64,000 nucleotides of DNA from contig NC_056759.1 of assembly GCF_018687715.1 (NCBI RefSeq), positions 33,260,385 through 33,324,384 of the forward strand, in the 5' to 3' direction. The translations under genes were made by a program, and so were the position numbers. The notes under the pieces were generated by a model. It saw nothing but the letters and a program-made list of their open reading frames with translations, was not told the origin of the DNA and ran no database searches. Positions 44,096 to 55,587 of the stretch are shown here, one piece after another (the stretch's first letter is position 1; each line of letters opens with the position of its first letter). This stretch comes from Carya illinoinensis. Taxonomy: Eukaryota; Streptophyta; Magnoliopsida; Fagales; Juglandaceae.

Positions 44096-45226
44096 TTTCA
44101 TTATTTCACAATATGGTATGAAATGATGAATAGATAAGTATAATTAATAAATAATTTTTCAATCATTGAATATTACATTAGAGATGATAGAAAAAAAATA
44201 ATAAGTGACATTTTTTTCTTTAAAATTATAAATTTACTGTAATATATAGCAATATATAAACATACGTATAAGTCTTCATAATTTTCATTCATAATTGATC
44301 AAAGTCAAGACGTCATTGAAAAAATGAAATAAGGAAAACAAAAATTTTGAGACTTGCTTTAATTTTCCCTTTTTAATGAACAACCAAATAGAGGGTGTAG
44401 ACCGGACCAAGCTATGAAGAAAGTTGATAGATAAGGTTGTATCAACTTTTTGCTGTTTGGATATTACTCTTTTATTTTTATCAGTTTAATGGTGTTGCAA
44501 AAAGAATTTCAAATTGAAGAAGTTAATCCTATTTAATATATGCAGACCCCCTCAAAATTATAATCTTGGCTTTGTTCCTAATAGGGACTCAATTTTTGCT
44601 CGTCTCATTGCCAAGAAAACCCATTACAAATTAGGGAGTGACTTTAGTCCGGTGCAAAGCCCCTTTGTACACCTGCCAATTGAAAACTAATACAAAATAT
44701 TTTTATTGATTTAAAATATATATCTGTGTGTGCGCGCCCCCAATCTTACCTTCACATTGTCTTCTTCACCATGGATATATATGACAAAAATACATCGATG
44801 CAACACAAAGTCATTGCTATGCCTAGCAGATTCACAAATCTTGTCATCCAAATTTTGGATTGGGTATTTGGTTGAACTCATTACTCTTATTCATGGAGAT
44901 CATGGGGTATGAAGAATTAGGTAGCAGGAATGCAATTTTTATGAAAACAACAAGGAGTGAAAACATCATGATGAACCAACTAAATTATAGAACAAGATTC
45001 TAAACCAAGCATCATATACAAATCAATTCATTGTGGAGAAAATTAACCTATTAGAGAAGAAACTTAATATTGGTTAAATGCTACTTTTCTCCATTTTACT
45101 GGAAGCCAAACGGAGGGGCAAAAAACAGTGTTATAGAAAACTTTAAGATGGAAAAGAAGTGACATGTTGTTTTATGAAGAATTGAAAATGAATAAAAGAT
45201 TATTGAAAAGTAAAAACAACAAAAAG
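44096..45226. other. Copy of the DNA flanking the tRNA-Ile
   Basis: Matches 19926-20300 and then 21614-22616; the 1.3-kb interval with the MITE and LINE relic seen in copy A is absent. No gene. Confidence 0.6.
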
Positions 45227-45260
45227 TGGCTCATGCATATCTTGAACCTGTAACCTTCGA
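45227..45260 (-). pseudogene. Truncated tRNA-Ile relic
   Basis: TGGCTCATGCATATCTTGAA and the next 14 bases match the 3' third of the tRNA at 22617 (acceptor and T arm) with several changes. The anticodon and D arms are gone. The sequence passes directly into the partial LTR at 45261. Cannot be functional. Confidence 0.75.
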
Positions 45261-46037
45261 ACAAGTTCAATGAGAATTGGTGGGGTAAATGAAGGGGATG
45301 AAAACTCCATCAACCTAACAGGTTGAACCCAATAGAAAATAAGAAGTCCATCTCTCAGCCCAAGGATCTATTTGGCCTAGAACCCCACAAGAAACAAGAA
45401 ACCCATCTCATGGCCCAAGGATCAAGTCGACCTGCCCAAAGACCCTCGAAATGATAAAAACGGAGTTCAAGAAAAATGATGAAGCTCCAACAAAGAGTTG
45501 ACAAAGGCAGGTGCCGACCACGTAGGCCGAGGGGACGCCAGCAACACTGTAAGAGGCTCCCGCCTCATAACTAACCTTCCTTCAATACGCAACATCACAG
45601 GGGGTGTCTCAGGCATGCCCCATGTACACATGAGTTGCAGCTTGATGACATGCAAGAAAAGTAATTATCACCTACACCCAGAGACAGGAAAAGGCAGGTG
45701 CCGCCGACACAAGTTGAGAGATCGCATTAGCCAATCTTCTCCAATATGCTACATCGCATTAAATGCTCTAGGCGGCTGAAGCATGAGTATGATGGGACCA
45801 CCCTGGCGACAGGTGTGAGATGTTCCCCCATACCCAATATAAAAGCAAACCACCAGGTACATACAAACTCAAGCAATAATCTTCTATCAAAATTCCGATC
45901 AAGCGAATCAACTTAGGCATCAGAGGGTCCCTGACCACCCTCGAGCCTTCTCTTGAGTTTGTGTTGGTTCAGGTTAACTATCCATTCCCCAGTTATCTGA
46001 GGAGACCTTGAAATACCTATGAAACACATCCAAAACA
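45261..46037 (+). repeat. Partial Gypsy LTR (copy)
   Basis: Matches 1278-2046, with a TATAAAAG box near 45838 and the same CA end (46036-46037). The first 220 bp or so of the LTR and all internal sequence are missing. It was brought together with the tRNA relic by deletion or rearrangement. Confidence 0.75.
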
Positions 46038-46106
46038 AATACCAAAAAGATAATATTTCACGGATAATTATTTATATTTTTAATTATTTAGTTTTTAATA
46101 TTGTGT

Positions 46107-46144
<38 letters not shown>

Positions 46145-47450
46145 GAAAACATGGCCAAGTCTTCCTCCATGAGACTTAAGCCTCGTGCTACTGCACGTTA
46201 ACATGACAATTTATATTTAGATGGCACTGACTAGCGTATTAATTTTCATAATGATGAGATACCACGTGTGATGCTATGATACGTTTGAAGTACAACTTTT
46301 GCGAAAACAAAAATAACAGAGAAGTTTTACTTTGGAAATTATTTTAGGTCTATAAATAATATATAATATGATAAGGTTAATTTAATTTGAATGACTGATA
46401 ATGGAGTTTTAATTTGTTTGCTACTTTACTAGGAGAATATGGTTTGCACAAAGCCAGATCTAATCACGGAAACCAAGAAGATTAAAAGTACAAAGAAAGA
46501 CCTGTACAAAAAAATTTACTAGGAGAATATGGTTTGCACAAAGCCAGATCTAATCATAGAAACCAAGAAGATTAAAAGTACAAAGAAAAACCTGTTCAAA
46601 AAATACATAGGAGACATGCTTGACGAAGGGAAGGCCTCATTCCAATAGAGCTAATTTGGAAGATTGAATCCAAAAGCAGAAGATGGAAACAACGGTGGTA
46701 GAGAGAGGAGCAACAAGGGGATGAGATGGGTTTTTGAAACTGAGAGAGAAGAGAGAAGCATCAACGGAAGAGAGGGAGAAGCAACAAAGGGGGAAGAGCG
46801 GGAAGTCTGAAACTGAGAGAGAGAAGAGAGAAGAATAGGGAAAGAAATGTGGATTTGCTTTTCGAATAGTAACGTGGCTCCCAAACTAGATTCGTCATGG
46901 ACAGTGTGCAGTATGCTACGGGGTAATCAACCTTCAAATAGATTTATTCATGTTTTAAAATTCAATGAAATTTTTTTTTTCAAATTAGCGTTTATCAAAT
47001 TCGAATATTTAAATATTTATCATATATAATGAAATGGTGATAGCATAAAATCACTAACTAATGGCTAGGATTCGAAGAAACCCGTCAAATATTAAAAATT
47101 TATATAGAAATTAAATAAATTGAATTACTCTCCACCAAAAGCACTTAAAAATGATCAGTTTCATTTCTAGTAAGCTATTTTAATCTTTTTAGCTATACAT
47201 GATATAAGATTTGAGAAAAAAAAATGAAATAGTAAAATTAATCATTAAAACACTTGCGTTCTTCTATTGTGAATTCTTGTGGTACTTTTTCTACATGCAG
47301 AGAGTATTTGATAGAAATTTTCAACTTATCCATTTACACACTTCGATGTGAGATGGATAATTATAAATTTATCTATGGATAAGCAAACACCTCTATTCGC
47401 AAATTTTCAAGCATTACCTACTTGATCCATCTTTCATTGATATAAAAAAA
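46038..47450. repeat. Duplicated non-coding block X (copy 2)
   Basis: Collinear with 2047-3600. It lacks the MITE at 3043-3229 and so supplies its empty site. It has its own AT run (46112-46142) and a 90-bp tandem duplication at 46428-46517/46518-46600 (starting ACTAGGAGAATATGG). No gene; the GA-rich part near 46690-46840 gives spurious frames. Confidence 0.75.
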
Positions 47451-48083
47451 ATAATAATATTTTAGTAGTAATTATCTTTATTTTAAATTATTCAGAATAT
47501 CATATTATGTAATATATATATATAGAATTAGAAAACAAGGCCATCCAACTTTCCAAGTCATTGACTACTCCACTACTCTAACAGTACGACTTTTGTGCCA
47601 AAAAAAAAAGAAAGAAAGAGACAGAGATGAGCTTCACAGTCTAATTTGTCTCCTTTACTTCAATTGACTTGCTTCATCGGTTCTTTGATCTGCAAGTCTG
47701 AGAAGTTTGTTCATCAACTAATGCACTCAGTTCGTTGCATACAAAATTGATGCATGGCTTGCTTGTTGATTTAGGTATGAATTTTCTAGCTAGGTCTACA
47801 AATAATATATATATAATATGATATGGTTAATTTTCTTTAAATGACTGATAATGGACCGGAGTATTAATTTGTTTGCTAGCTGCTTTACTAGGGTACTTAT
47901 TTTAATTCATTTCTTTTAATTTTTTAAAGTCATTAAATGAAAAAAATTTGCATTAGTATTAAGGTATTCTAATTAAGTTGCCCACAAAATTGGCCCATAT
48001 TTTTATAATATAATTGTATTGTAGTTAGTACTCTTCTTAATTTGTGTAAGCAGACTGGGAGCTGGAAGCCAATTAATTATGAG
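47451..48083 (+). promoter_or_regulatory. DUF247 upstream module (copy C)
   Basis: It contains the uninterrupted GCATGGCTTGCTTGTTGATT (empty site of the retroposon at 15375), then GGTCTACAAATAATATATAT, GGTTAATTTTCTTTAAATGA and CTTCTTAATTTGTGTAAGCA before the ATG. No coding sequence. Confidence 0.5.
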
Positions 48084-48880
48084 ATGGAAAAATCAACTAG
48101 TGATGATCAAGATTTTCAACAAAAAGTGGAAATTGCTTCATCAATCACAAATGGAAATCAAAATCATGCTGAAATTCATCAATTAGACTAGGAAGCTGCA
48201 AATACTTTGAGCAGTGGAAAAGGAAATCAACATAGAGATGATCAATTGGTAAATAGCATCAAAGAAATGGCTAAAAGCTTGGAGCCACCCTTATCATCAA
48301 ACGAGGAGGAAGCCTACACTTCTCATGTTATATCGATAGGGCCTTTCCACCATAGCAACAAAAGATTAGAAACCATGGAAAAGTTGAAACTGAAATATTT
48401 TAAGAAATTCCTATAACAGATTGACTTCAACGTAGAGATTTTAATAAACGCCATAAAGACACATGAAGAAAGTGTGCATAGTTGTTATGCAGAAACCATC
48501 AAGTTTAGCAGTGACAATTTCGTGAAATTAATTTTGGTGGATGAGATCTTTATTATTGAATCTTCTACAGAATACGGTTCCAAGGATCAAGTAGTGTTAT
48601 TCATGAGAACCATATATTGTTAAACTCAATATCGTGAGAGGGAATCATATTGGACCTGCAGTTACTTTAAATCAACTTCCTTTGTTTGTTTTTGAGATAC
48701 TATCTAGCCTTGCATATGCATCGGATGATGAGCATCCTTGCTTCGCTTCGCTTGTTGATTTGACCAAAGTATTTTTACTTCCATCATCCAGAAAGCTATT
48801 GTCACCATATGAAAGTAATGATCTTGCTAGAATTGATTGTTTATATACTGTAAGTCAGTTGGAATGGTATTGTTGGCATT
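48084..48880 (+). pseudogene. DUF247 protein pseudogene C, internally deleted
   Basis: The start is parallel to copies A and B. Lesions: TAG in place of Gln at about 48188; an in-frame loss of the YRIPTYLRKLN segment near 48300; TAA after YFKKFL (48414-48416); TGA in place of Trp near 48636; a 1-bp loss after LLNSIS; and loss of the segment before LVDLTKVFLLPS. The Gln codon that is TAG in A and B is CAG here (TVSQLEW). The 3' part of the gene is missing: the sequence jumps at about 48868 to the CACTA-like remnant, skipping about 1.6 kb present in copy A. Confidence 0.85.
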
Positions 48881-49688
48881 TGAATACATATTAGGGATGA
48901 AAAACATTTCATTAAAAGAATAAAAAAATTTCATTCCAACTCTTTTCGAGCAGGTTTCACAAATTTCAGCCCAAATGAAATCTTTTGAGACAAAATTTTG
49001 AATTTTGACCCGAAACGCTTTTTGGCACGAAACGTTTGAGACATATTCAGGATGTAATTATTTTCGTCCTAAATTACTTTTAGGAATGAAATGGAAACTT
49101 CTTGGAACAAAAATACTCATCGCTAGAAAGAAATTTTAATTTGTTATAATGGTTTTCGTTGTCTCACGATATAACATGAAAGGACTGATAGATAACTAAA
49201 AAATAAAAAATAATTTTTCAATCATTGAATGTTATATTAGAGATGATGAAAAAAAGATAATAAATAAATAAAAAATTTATTTAAAGTTACAATTTTACTA
49301 TAACAGCAATTGATAAACATACATATAAGTCTTCATAATTTTTATTCATAATTATTTAAAGTCAGGACGCTGTTGATAAAATGAAATAAGGGAAACAAAT
49401 ATTTTGAGACTTCCTTTCATTTTCCTTTTTTACTGAACAACCAAATAGAGGTTGTGGGCCTGGCCAACTCGGGTGAGGCCTCCAAGGCAATGAAGAAAGA
49501 CTAGAAAGTTGACACATAAGGTCTATGAACTTTTTACTCTTGTATCTTTTGTAGAGAGTTTTACTCTTCATTATTTTTACACAGGATCATGCTAGCGGGC
49601 CGTCTAGTATTTACCGTTGGGCATATTAGCACAAGCCAGCCCGGGCACCGTTTGTGGGGGTTAGTGGAGCGATAAGGAGTTCCAAAAT
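48881..49688. other. CACTA-like remnant and AT-rich flank (copy C)
   Basis: Matches 19652-20345 (for example TTCAGCCCAAATGAAATCTT, then CAATCATTGAATGTTATATT and GATCATGCTAGCGGGCC-like words). Homology ends near 49612. No gene. Confidence 0.5.
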
Positions 49689-50791
49689 TGTTGGAGAGAT
49701 AAGGTTGGTTACTCCCACAAATCTGCCTATATCAGTGGAGAGACGTTGGGGGATGAAGGAGTTTCAATGGCAACAATTCAACTCAAGATGGTAGTTCAGC
49801 AGATAAGGAAAGTCCACCAAAATACAAAACGAGTATATTGAATCCACGTCAATCAGATCACCCTTGGTGCGTTTGAAATCAGTCAAACAACAATATGGAG
49901 AGCATATCGTCAAGTATATCGCCCAACAGATTGTTCAGTCGTTGTGTTTTATGTTTAAATAGAAGTCCTCTGTATTAAGAACAAAAAAAAAAAAAAGGTC
50001 CTCTGTATTGCCTTGTGTTCACGTTTTTTACGATCAATAAGAAAAAAATACAGCATTCATTCAAATATCTTCATTTTTTTCAAATTTTCTTCTTGGTATC
50101 TAGAGCCAGTGTGAACACACAGCACAACCAAGCTCTTCCCTGCAACCATGACTTCACTATCTCTCAATGTTTGCAACTTCATTACTCTCAAACTCAGTCC
50201 TAAAAATTACCCCTTGTGGCATGAACAAGCCTTGGCTCTTTCATAAAGCCAAGAATTGGTCGGCCATCTTCCTAATGAAGATCCTGCCACCATACCAAAT
50301 TCAAACAACACCACAGATGCAGAAATTTCTGCACCAAGATTAACCAAGCCTTCATTGCTTGGCGAAAGGCGGATTGTCTTCTTCGTGGATGGATAATCGG
50401 AACACTCTCTGAAGAAACGCCCGGCCTCATTGTTGGCCTAGACACTGTCCATGCCATCTGGGAAGCACTCAAGAATGCGTATGCTGAAGATTCACAAGAA
50501 CGTGAATTCACATTTTTACAACAGGTAACGTATCTTCGCAAAGAAGATGACAAAACCATTGGAGAACACATTCGCACCTTCAAAGGATTATGCGATAGTC
50601 TCGCAGCTATCGGGAAACCTGTCCCAAACAAAGAAAAAGTCTTCTGTCTTCTCCCTAGTGTTGGCCTTCAATATGAAACTTTCACGACTACCATGCTGAA
50701 GCCCCCGAGGACATCTGTATGACTAGAGAACTAACCGCGCCACTGGTTGAGACGTTGGAGTTGTGAGACCAGGTCAGAGTATGATGGCCAA
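49689..50791 (+). mobile_element. Copia retrotransposon 5' fragment (LTR, PBS, gag start)
   Basis: A putative 5' LTR starts TGTTGGAGAG (49689) and ends near 50091. It is followed by TTGGTATCTAGAGCC, a primer-binding site for initiator tRNA-Met with one inserted base. From about 50140 a Copia gag frame is recognisable despite breaks: ADCLLRGWIIGTLSEET, then HAIWEALKNAYAEDSQERE, TFLQQVTYLRKEDDK and FCLLPSVGLQYETF. The element stops abruptly at 50791, where unit D2 begins. All later domains and the 3' LTR are absent. Confidence 0.8.
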
Positions 50792-51806
50792 GTGTTGTTT
50801 GACTGTTATACTCCGATGTACATCTTCAGAGCAGTATTGTCTTCTAGTTTTATGTAATAAGATATTTTTACACTTTCGAAGAAATCATAATTTCTGGTTG
50901 ATTTTGTACTTGAAAAATCGTAGATGAATAAGCATGTGAAATTGATTTAGTTGATGATGAAGAGTTTCTTCCTGCTGGAGTTTCTGGAAATCTTGCCTCT
51001 TTAAGTGTTAAATCTTGGAATCTATACATGCGCCATAGCCTAGATCAGTTGGGCTATGGAGTCTGGACTGTGCTTTGTTATTTGGACTTCACAATATTGC
51101 AATTGAGTTGAACTTGGGAGTTACAAATATGCTTCAAACATTTATGCAAAGTCAAAGATGCAGATGGGATGTATAAATTGGACATTCAGCTCGAATAAGA
51201 AAATTGGAAATTCATGGCATTGAGGTCGGCTGGTTCGAAAGGATGTTTGCATTATGATGAATCCTACCTTCACAAAAGTTTATTTTCTTTTATTTTCCTC
51301 TCTACGTGATATGCTCATATTTTTATCATCTCTGCCATACTTGTCACGGCATTGTCATCAAATCTGTAATTAACGTTCAGAAGAACAAAGAATGATGAAT
51401 TGAATACGTATGTATGTATAATTATAATAGCTTGTCAACAAAACCAAAGGGGAAAAGGGCCTATCTGAATTGTAAATATAAGTAAAGTAACAAGACGATA
51501 TATTTCCTAGAGAGAGAGAGAGAGAGAGAGCAACATCATGTATACTTAAATATTTGTATTTGATAAAACAGAAAATATGAAGAAACCCAAACAATGGCCA
51601 AGGAATGGCAAGCAGGACCCAAAAGTCCTTAACAATCCCAATGAAAAATAATAGGAAGGTCTTCTACTTAAAAATAAAGAAGACCAAAACCAACCGATAC
51701 AATATCATTTACATTTATAGGAAGGTCTTCCACTTAAAAAACAGAAAGACCAAAACCAACCCTTTAACTAAATAAAAACCCACCCTGTAAAAGGCTGTAC
51801 CAAGCA

Positions 51807-53530
51807 CTAAGCGGCGGATGGGGCTGAAATGTAGTGAACGACACCAGCCTCGAAAAGTGCCGCCAAAAATGCTTGCAGGTTCTTCTGCTCATCCCCTGCT
51901 TCAGCCTCTCCTGCAGGCACAGTATTCTTGTAGTCCAATGACTCATCGTCGTATATGTCCCACCATTTCTTCACCAGCATCTTGATGTCTTCTCTGTCCA
52001 TATTCTGTTCCTCGTCAGTATACCTCCATGGCTTTGACCCCTAAAAAACCAACCAAAGTCACCATTAGAAGACCCTCATACCTAGAAAAAACAGGAGTGT
52101 ATACAAAACTTTGGGATTGAAAAAAAAAAACGAGGATACTCACCGCAGCACAGTAGTGAACAACTTTGACCTTATCAAGCTCGATGTTCTCTGGGTGGCG
52201 CCACATCAAGGCCAGGATAAGGTTGTAAACTGGAGGGATCGGCTTGTAAACATCCCTAAAGAACATGTTCAGAAAGTCCTGCAAGAATCATAAATATATT
52301 TTTGGGTCAAATAATTGATTTGGTTGACTAAAAAAATACTGCAGTTTCAAGAATTACCTGCTCAGCAAAAGGGGTAGGCGGGGTTGTTTTGAGTGTCCTG
52401 AGGAGGTCATGGTATGTGGTCATGTTGGGTTCATACACAAACATGCCAGCATTGAAGTAGAGGGGAGGCTTGGGGCCTAACTCAGCTGGCCACTTGACCT
52501 TGTCTGGGCACTGCTGGCAGTAGCCGACCTTGTATTGTGGACTGTGGCTCCATGTTTTCTCACAGAAGCAATCCATCACTGCATAGAAATAGTTGTCTGG
52601 GAGATCAAAGAGGTGATCTATATTCTCAAAAACTTGGATGTCTCCGTCTAGGTAGATCATCTTGCTGTACTCCACAAACTGCAATTTCCATCGTAGCAAA
52701 ACATCAAAATAAGCACCACTTACAAAGATATTGAAAATCATGCAGGTAGGACAGAAAAAGAAAAACAATAAATTTCATTTCTTTTACGAAAAAAAGTAGG
52801 TCACCGTCATGAATATTTTAGTTTTGGCAGACAATATTCTCTGTCAATTTCGTGAACACTTTCACAGGAACAGCATGTATAAGAAAAGGTTAAAAGGTAG
52901 TCAAAGCAGAAGTATGAAGCATTGTTTGGTTGCACAAGCTGACGAAAGATAAGCTTGGCTTCATTTTCAAATGAAGAGAGAGATTCAGAAGATTCAAATG
53001 GATCTGTTTCTAGAAAAAACTTTTTCCACAATATCTGGAAGAGGAACCGAGCCGACTCGTATACTTTTATTTGAGATAAAACCAAGCCTTATCTAGAACA
53101 GAGCACAGGCGCTTGAAACCCCGGAGCACGTGTCCCAACCCCACACGCAAACTAACTAGCAGTGACATAAATTAGAAAATGAATTACTACTAGCAAATTA
53201 AAGCATGCATACCTCCCAAATACGAAGCTTGGAGTAATTGATAACGTAATATGCCATGGCAAACTGGGTTTGGTTCTCAGGTGGGTAAACCGGTTCAATC
53301 TCCTTGACTATGCAACCCTGAGACACCAGAATGTCACGGTGCTCCTTGGGCACGTCCGGTAAGATTGCCACCACCAGTGGGTACTTGCTCTTCGCCTTTC
53401 TCAGGCCCTTTGCCAACCCGACCACACCTTTCACGTAGTCCCCGTTGCCGGCCAAGAACGTAACGTATGCCCTGCTGGGCATGCTGGCGGCCTTGGTTAT
53501 AAGCCCGGCGGTGGTGATGTCAGGAGCCAT
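51807..53530 (-). CDS. GolS: Galactinol synthase, copy 2
   Basis: Same enzyme and gene structure as copy 1: exons 53530-53213, 52678-52358, 52278-52144 and 52040-51807; introns 534, 79 and 103 nt; 335 residues. D117-G118-D119, H254 to W263 and the C-terminal APSAA are all kept, and no lesion is seen. I count 13 residue differences from copy 1. Nine of them fall in the last 85 residues (for example YTG/YTD, EDIEML/EDIKML, IYN/IYD, EGKAG/EAEAG, FVAG/FEAG, VNYV/VHYI). All junctions keep GT-AG and phase 0. Probably a functional recent paralogue; expression may differ. Upstream sequence is duplicated to beyond 2 kb. Confidence 0.97.
53127..53132. promoter_or_regulatory. Intronic G-box in galactinol synthase 2
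   Basis: CACGTG at the same intron 1 position as in copy 1. Confidence 0.4.
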
Positions 53531-53817
53531 TTGAAGTTGGTTTTTTTGGAGAAATTAAGGATGATATGAACAAGGAACGGGTGAACGGATTTGATCAGAA
53601 GGCCGCTAGCTTTTAGAGTGTTTGGTCAGGAAGAAAACAGTTTATTTTTCTAGGGAAAGGAAGAAAAAGGGTGTTGAGGATGAGGTTTTGGAGTTGAGAA
53701 AAGAAAATGGTTTTGTTTGTTTGGACGATGAGAAAATGTGTTTGAGAAGAAAAGGCTTGAAGTCTGATTGAGATGGATGTTTTGTGTGGATGACTTGGAG
53801 CTTGGGGTGATGGGGGT

Positions 53818-53825
53818 TTATATAG
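53818..53825 (-). promoter_or_regulatory. TATA box, galactinol synthase 2
   Basis: TATATAAA on minus, about 288 bp upstream of the ATG, matching copy 1. Confidence 0.6.
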
Positions 53826-54369
53826 GATTTTGGGTTGATTTGATTAGGTATAATGTTGAAGATTATGGTAATTAAATAGTAAATATTAAATATATTTGTT
53901 CTTGTGACTTGTCGGTAAGGTAGAGCTCGTGCTTGCGTGCTACCAATTAAATGGCATCGCTTAGACTAATGTGGTTCTAATTTTCTGAAGTCCTAATTCT
54001 ACTTTTGATGAAAGCTCACGACGTTACTTTTTAAATTGCAGCAAATTAATTCCTTATCTCAGAGAGAGAGAGAGATTTGTTCCGGGATCTGATCGATTGT
54101 GAGAGAGAAATTTAAGGAAGTTGGACGGTGTACAAAAGGATAGGATAATAAATGTAGAGAATAAAGTAAGAAATTTGTTGAATGAGTCAACTTTGACCTT
54201 CTTATAATTGCCGAAATGGGTATCAATGAAAATGGGTAAAATTGGGAATGAAATCGGCAAAATTGGGAGGGAGAGAGAGAGAGAGAGAGAGAGAAATACA
54301 ACATGGGTGTAACCGTATTTATAATGAGAATTTTTTTAAAAAAAAATGCACCATAAAGCATAAGCCCTC

Positions 54370-55130
54370 GACTGTGCAAACTGTCATATATGTGTTTATC
54401 CTCACCATAAAGCATACCAAGGGGGATCTGTAATATGGCTTCAACATCAATATCAGTAAAATTATCTCTTACCATATCAGACTTCCACTTCCATTTATCA
54501 ACATCAATCAAATCCTATACTTTCATTGATATAGGTAGATGAGCTGGAGTTTCAACTACAAAAGTCCATGGCTTGGGAATCCACGTATCTTCCCATATAA
54601 CATTAACATGTCATTACCAATTCTCTATATCATACATTCTTGTAATAAATGTTTAGCCCTTGGAATGGACCTCCATTCATATGATGGTTGATACCCGGCT
54701 TCAAAAACAGAAAGTCCCTATTTCTATAATATTTCTGCTCCATCATTCTGACAACTAGTGAATTGGGATTATAAAGTTTTCTCCACCCTTGTTTAACAAG
54801 AAGTGCTTTACTCAGAATTGCTTACTGTAGGCCTTTGGCAAGTTGAAAAACCGACATGTAATATGTCAGAATGGCTTGTACCACAGTTTTTATAAGCACA
54901 TCCTTAACTACTTGTATCAAAAAAATTTGTTTCCAATTACTTACCCTTTGCTAAACTCTGTCCAGGATGTAATGAAAAGGCCTACTCTTACCCCTCCCAA
55001 TCATAACAAGTCTCAGATATTTTTCATGTTATTGAACAGCAAGTACTCCAATAACATTACTCAAATAGGTTTTTGTTTTTGCTTGTATATTCTTACTAAA
55101 GTATTTCTTTTATTTTCAAAATATTGAATA
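54370..55130 (-). mobile_element. LINE relic upstream of galactinol synthase 2
   Basis: The better-preserved counterpart of 31495-32085. Frames on minus include IDVDKWKWKSDMVRDNFTDI, LQIPLGMLYGEDKHIYDSL and, near 54830-54890, an AIPTYYMSVFQLAKG-like stretch. The extra 180 bp or so near 54880-55130 is more LINE sequence that copy 1 lost or replaced. Confidence 0.65.
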
Positions 55131-55235
55131 GGTTTTAACTACCGCTGCTGACCAAATCACTACAGGGCCAGTGGCTTCTAACCGCCGCTACACGCGAAAC
55201 TTCCACGAACTTGAGGCACGTACACCGAACCTACG

Positions 55236-55587
55236 ACACGTGGCGTTCTAATAGATTGTCTTTTTGTTTAAATTAGTAAATATATAATGCTGGGTTTAGT
55301 AAGCGAAATGAGACGGGGGTAAGGTCAAAGGACGTTGTCAAGTGGGATCCACAAATACACTTTTGCCACGCGTACTAGGAGGCAATGTGTCGGCTTATGA
55401 TTGAGTGGACGGCGCTCGCCACGTGGCTGAAACTGTACTCTCTAGCATTGTTGGTTGGTCTACAAGAGGAAAACTTATTTAATAAAATAACTAAAAAACT
55501 GTATTTGTGGGGACACTGCAATAAATAAATTCGTTACATAAAATGTATGACGTTGCATCGGTAGTTTTTGACTTGGACTGAACCGAC
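55236..55587. promoter_or_regulatory. ABRE/G-box and DRE-like cluster upstream of galactinol synthase 2
   Basis: ACACGTGG (55236-55243), CACGCGT near 55368, CCACGTGG (55419-55426) and ACCGAC (55582-55587), in the same order and spacing as 32398-32722. Confidence 0.45.
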
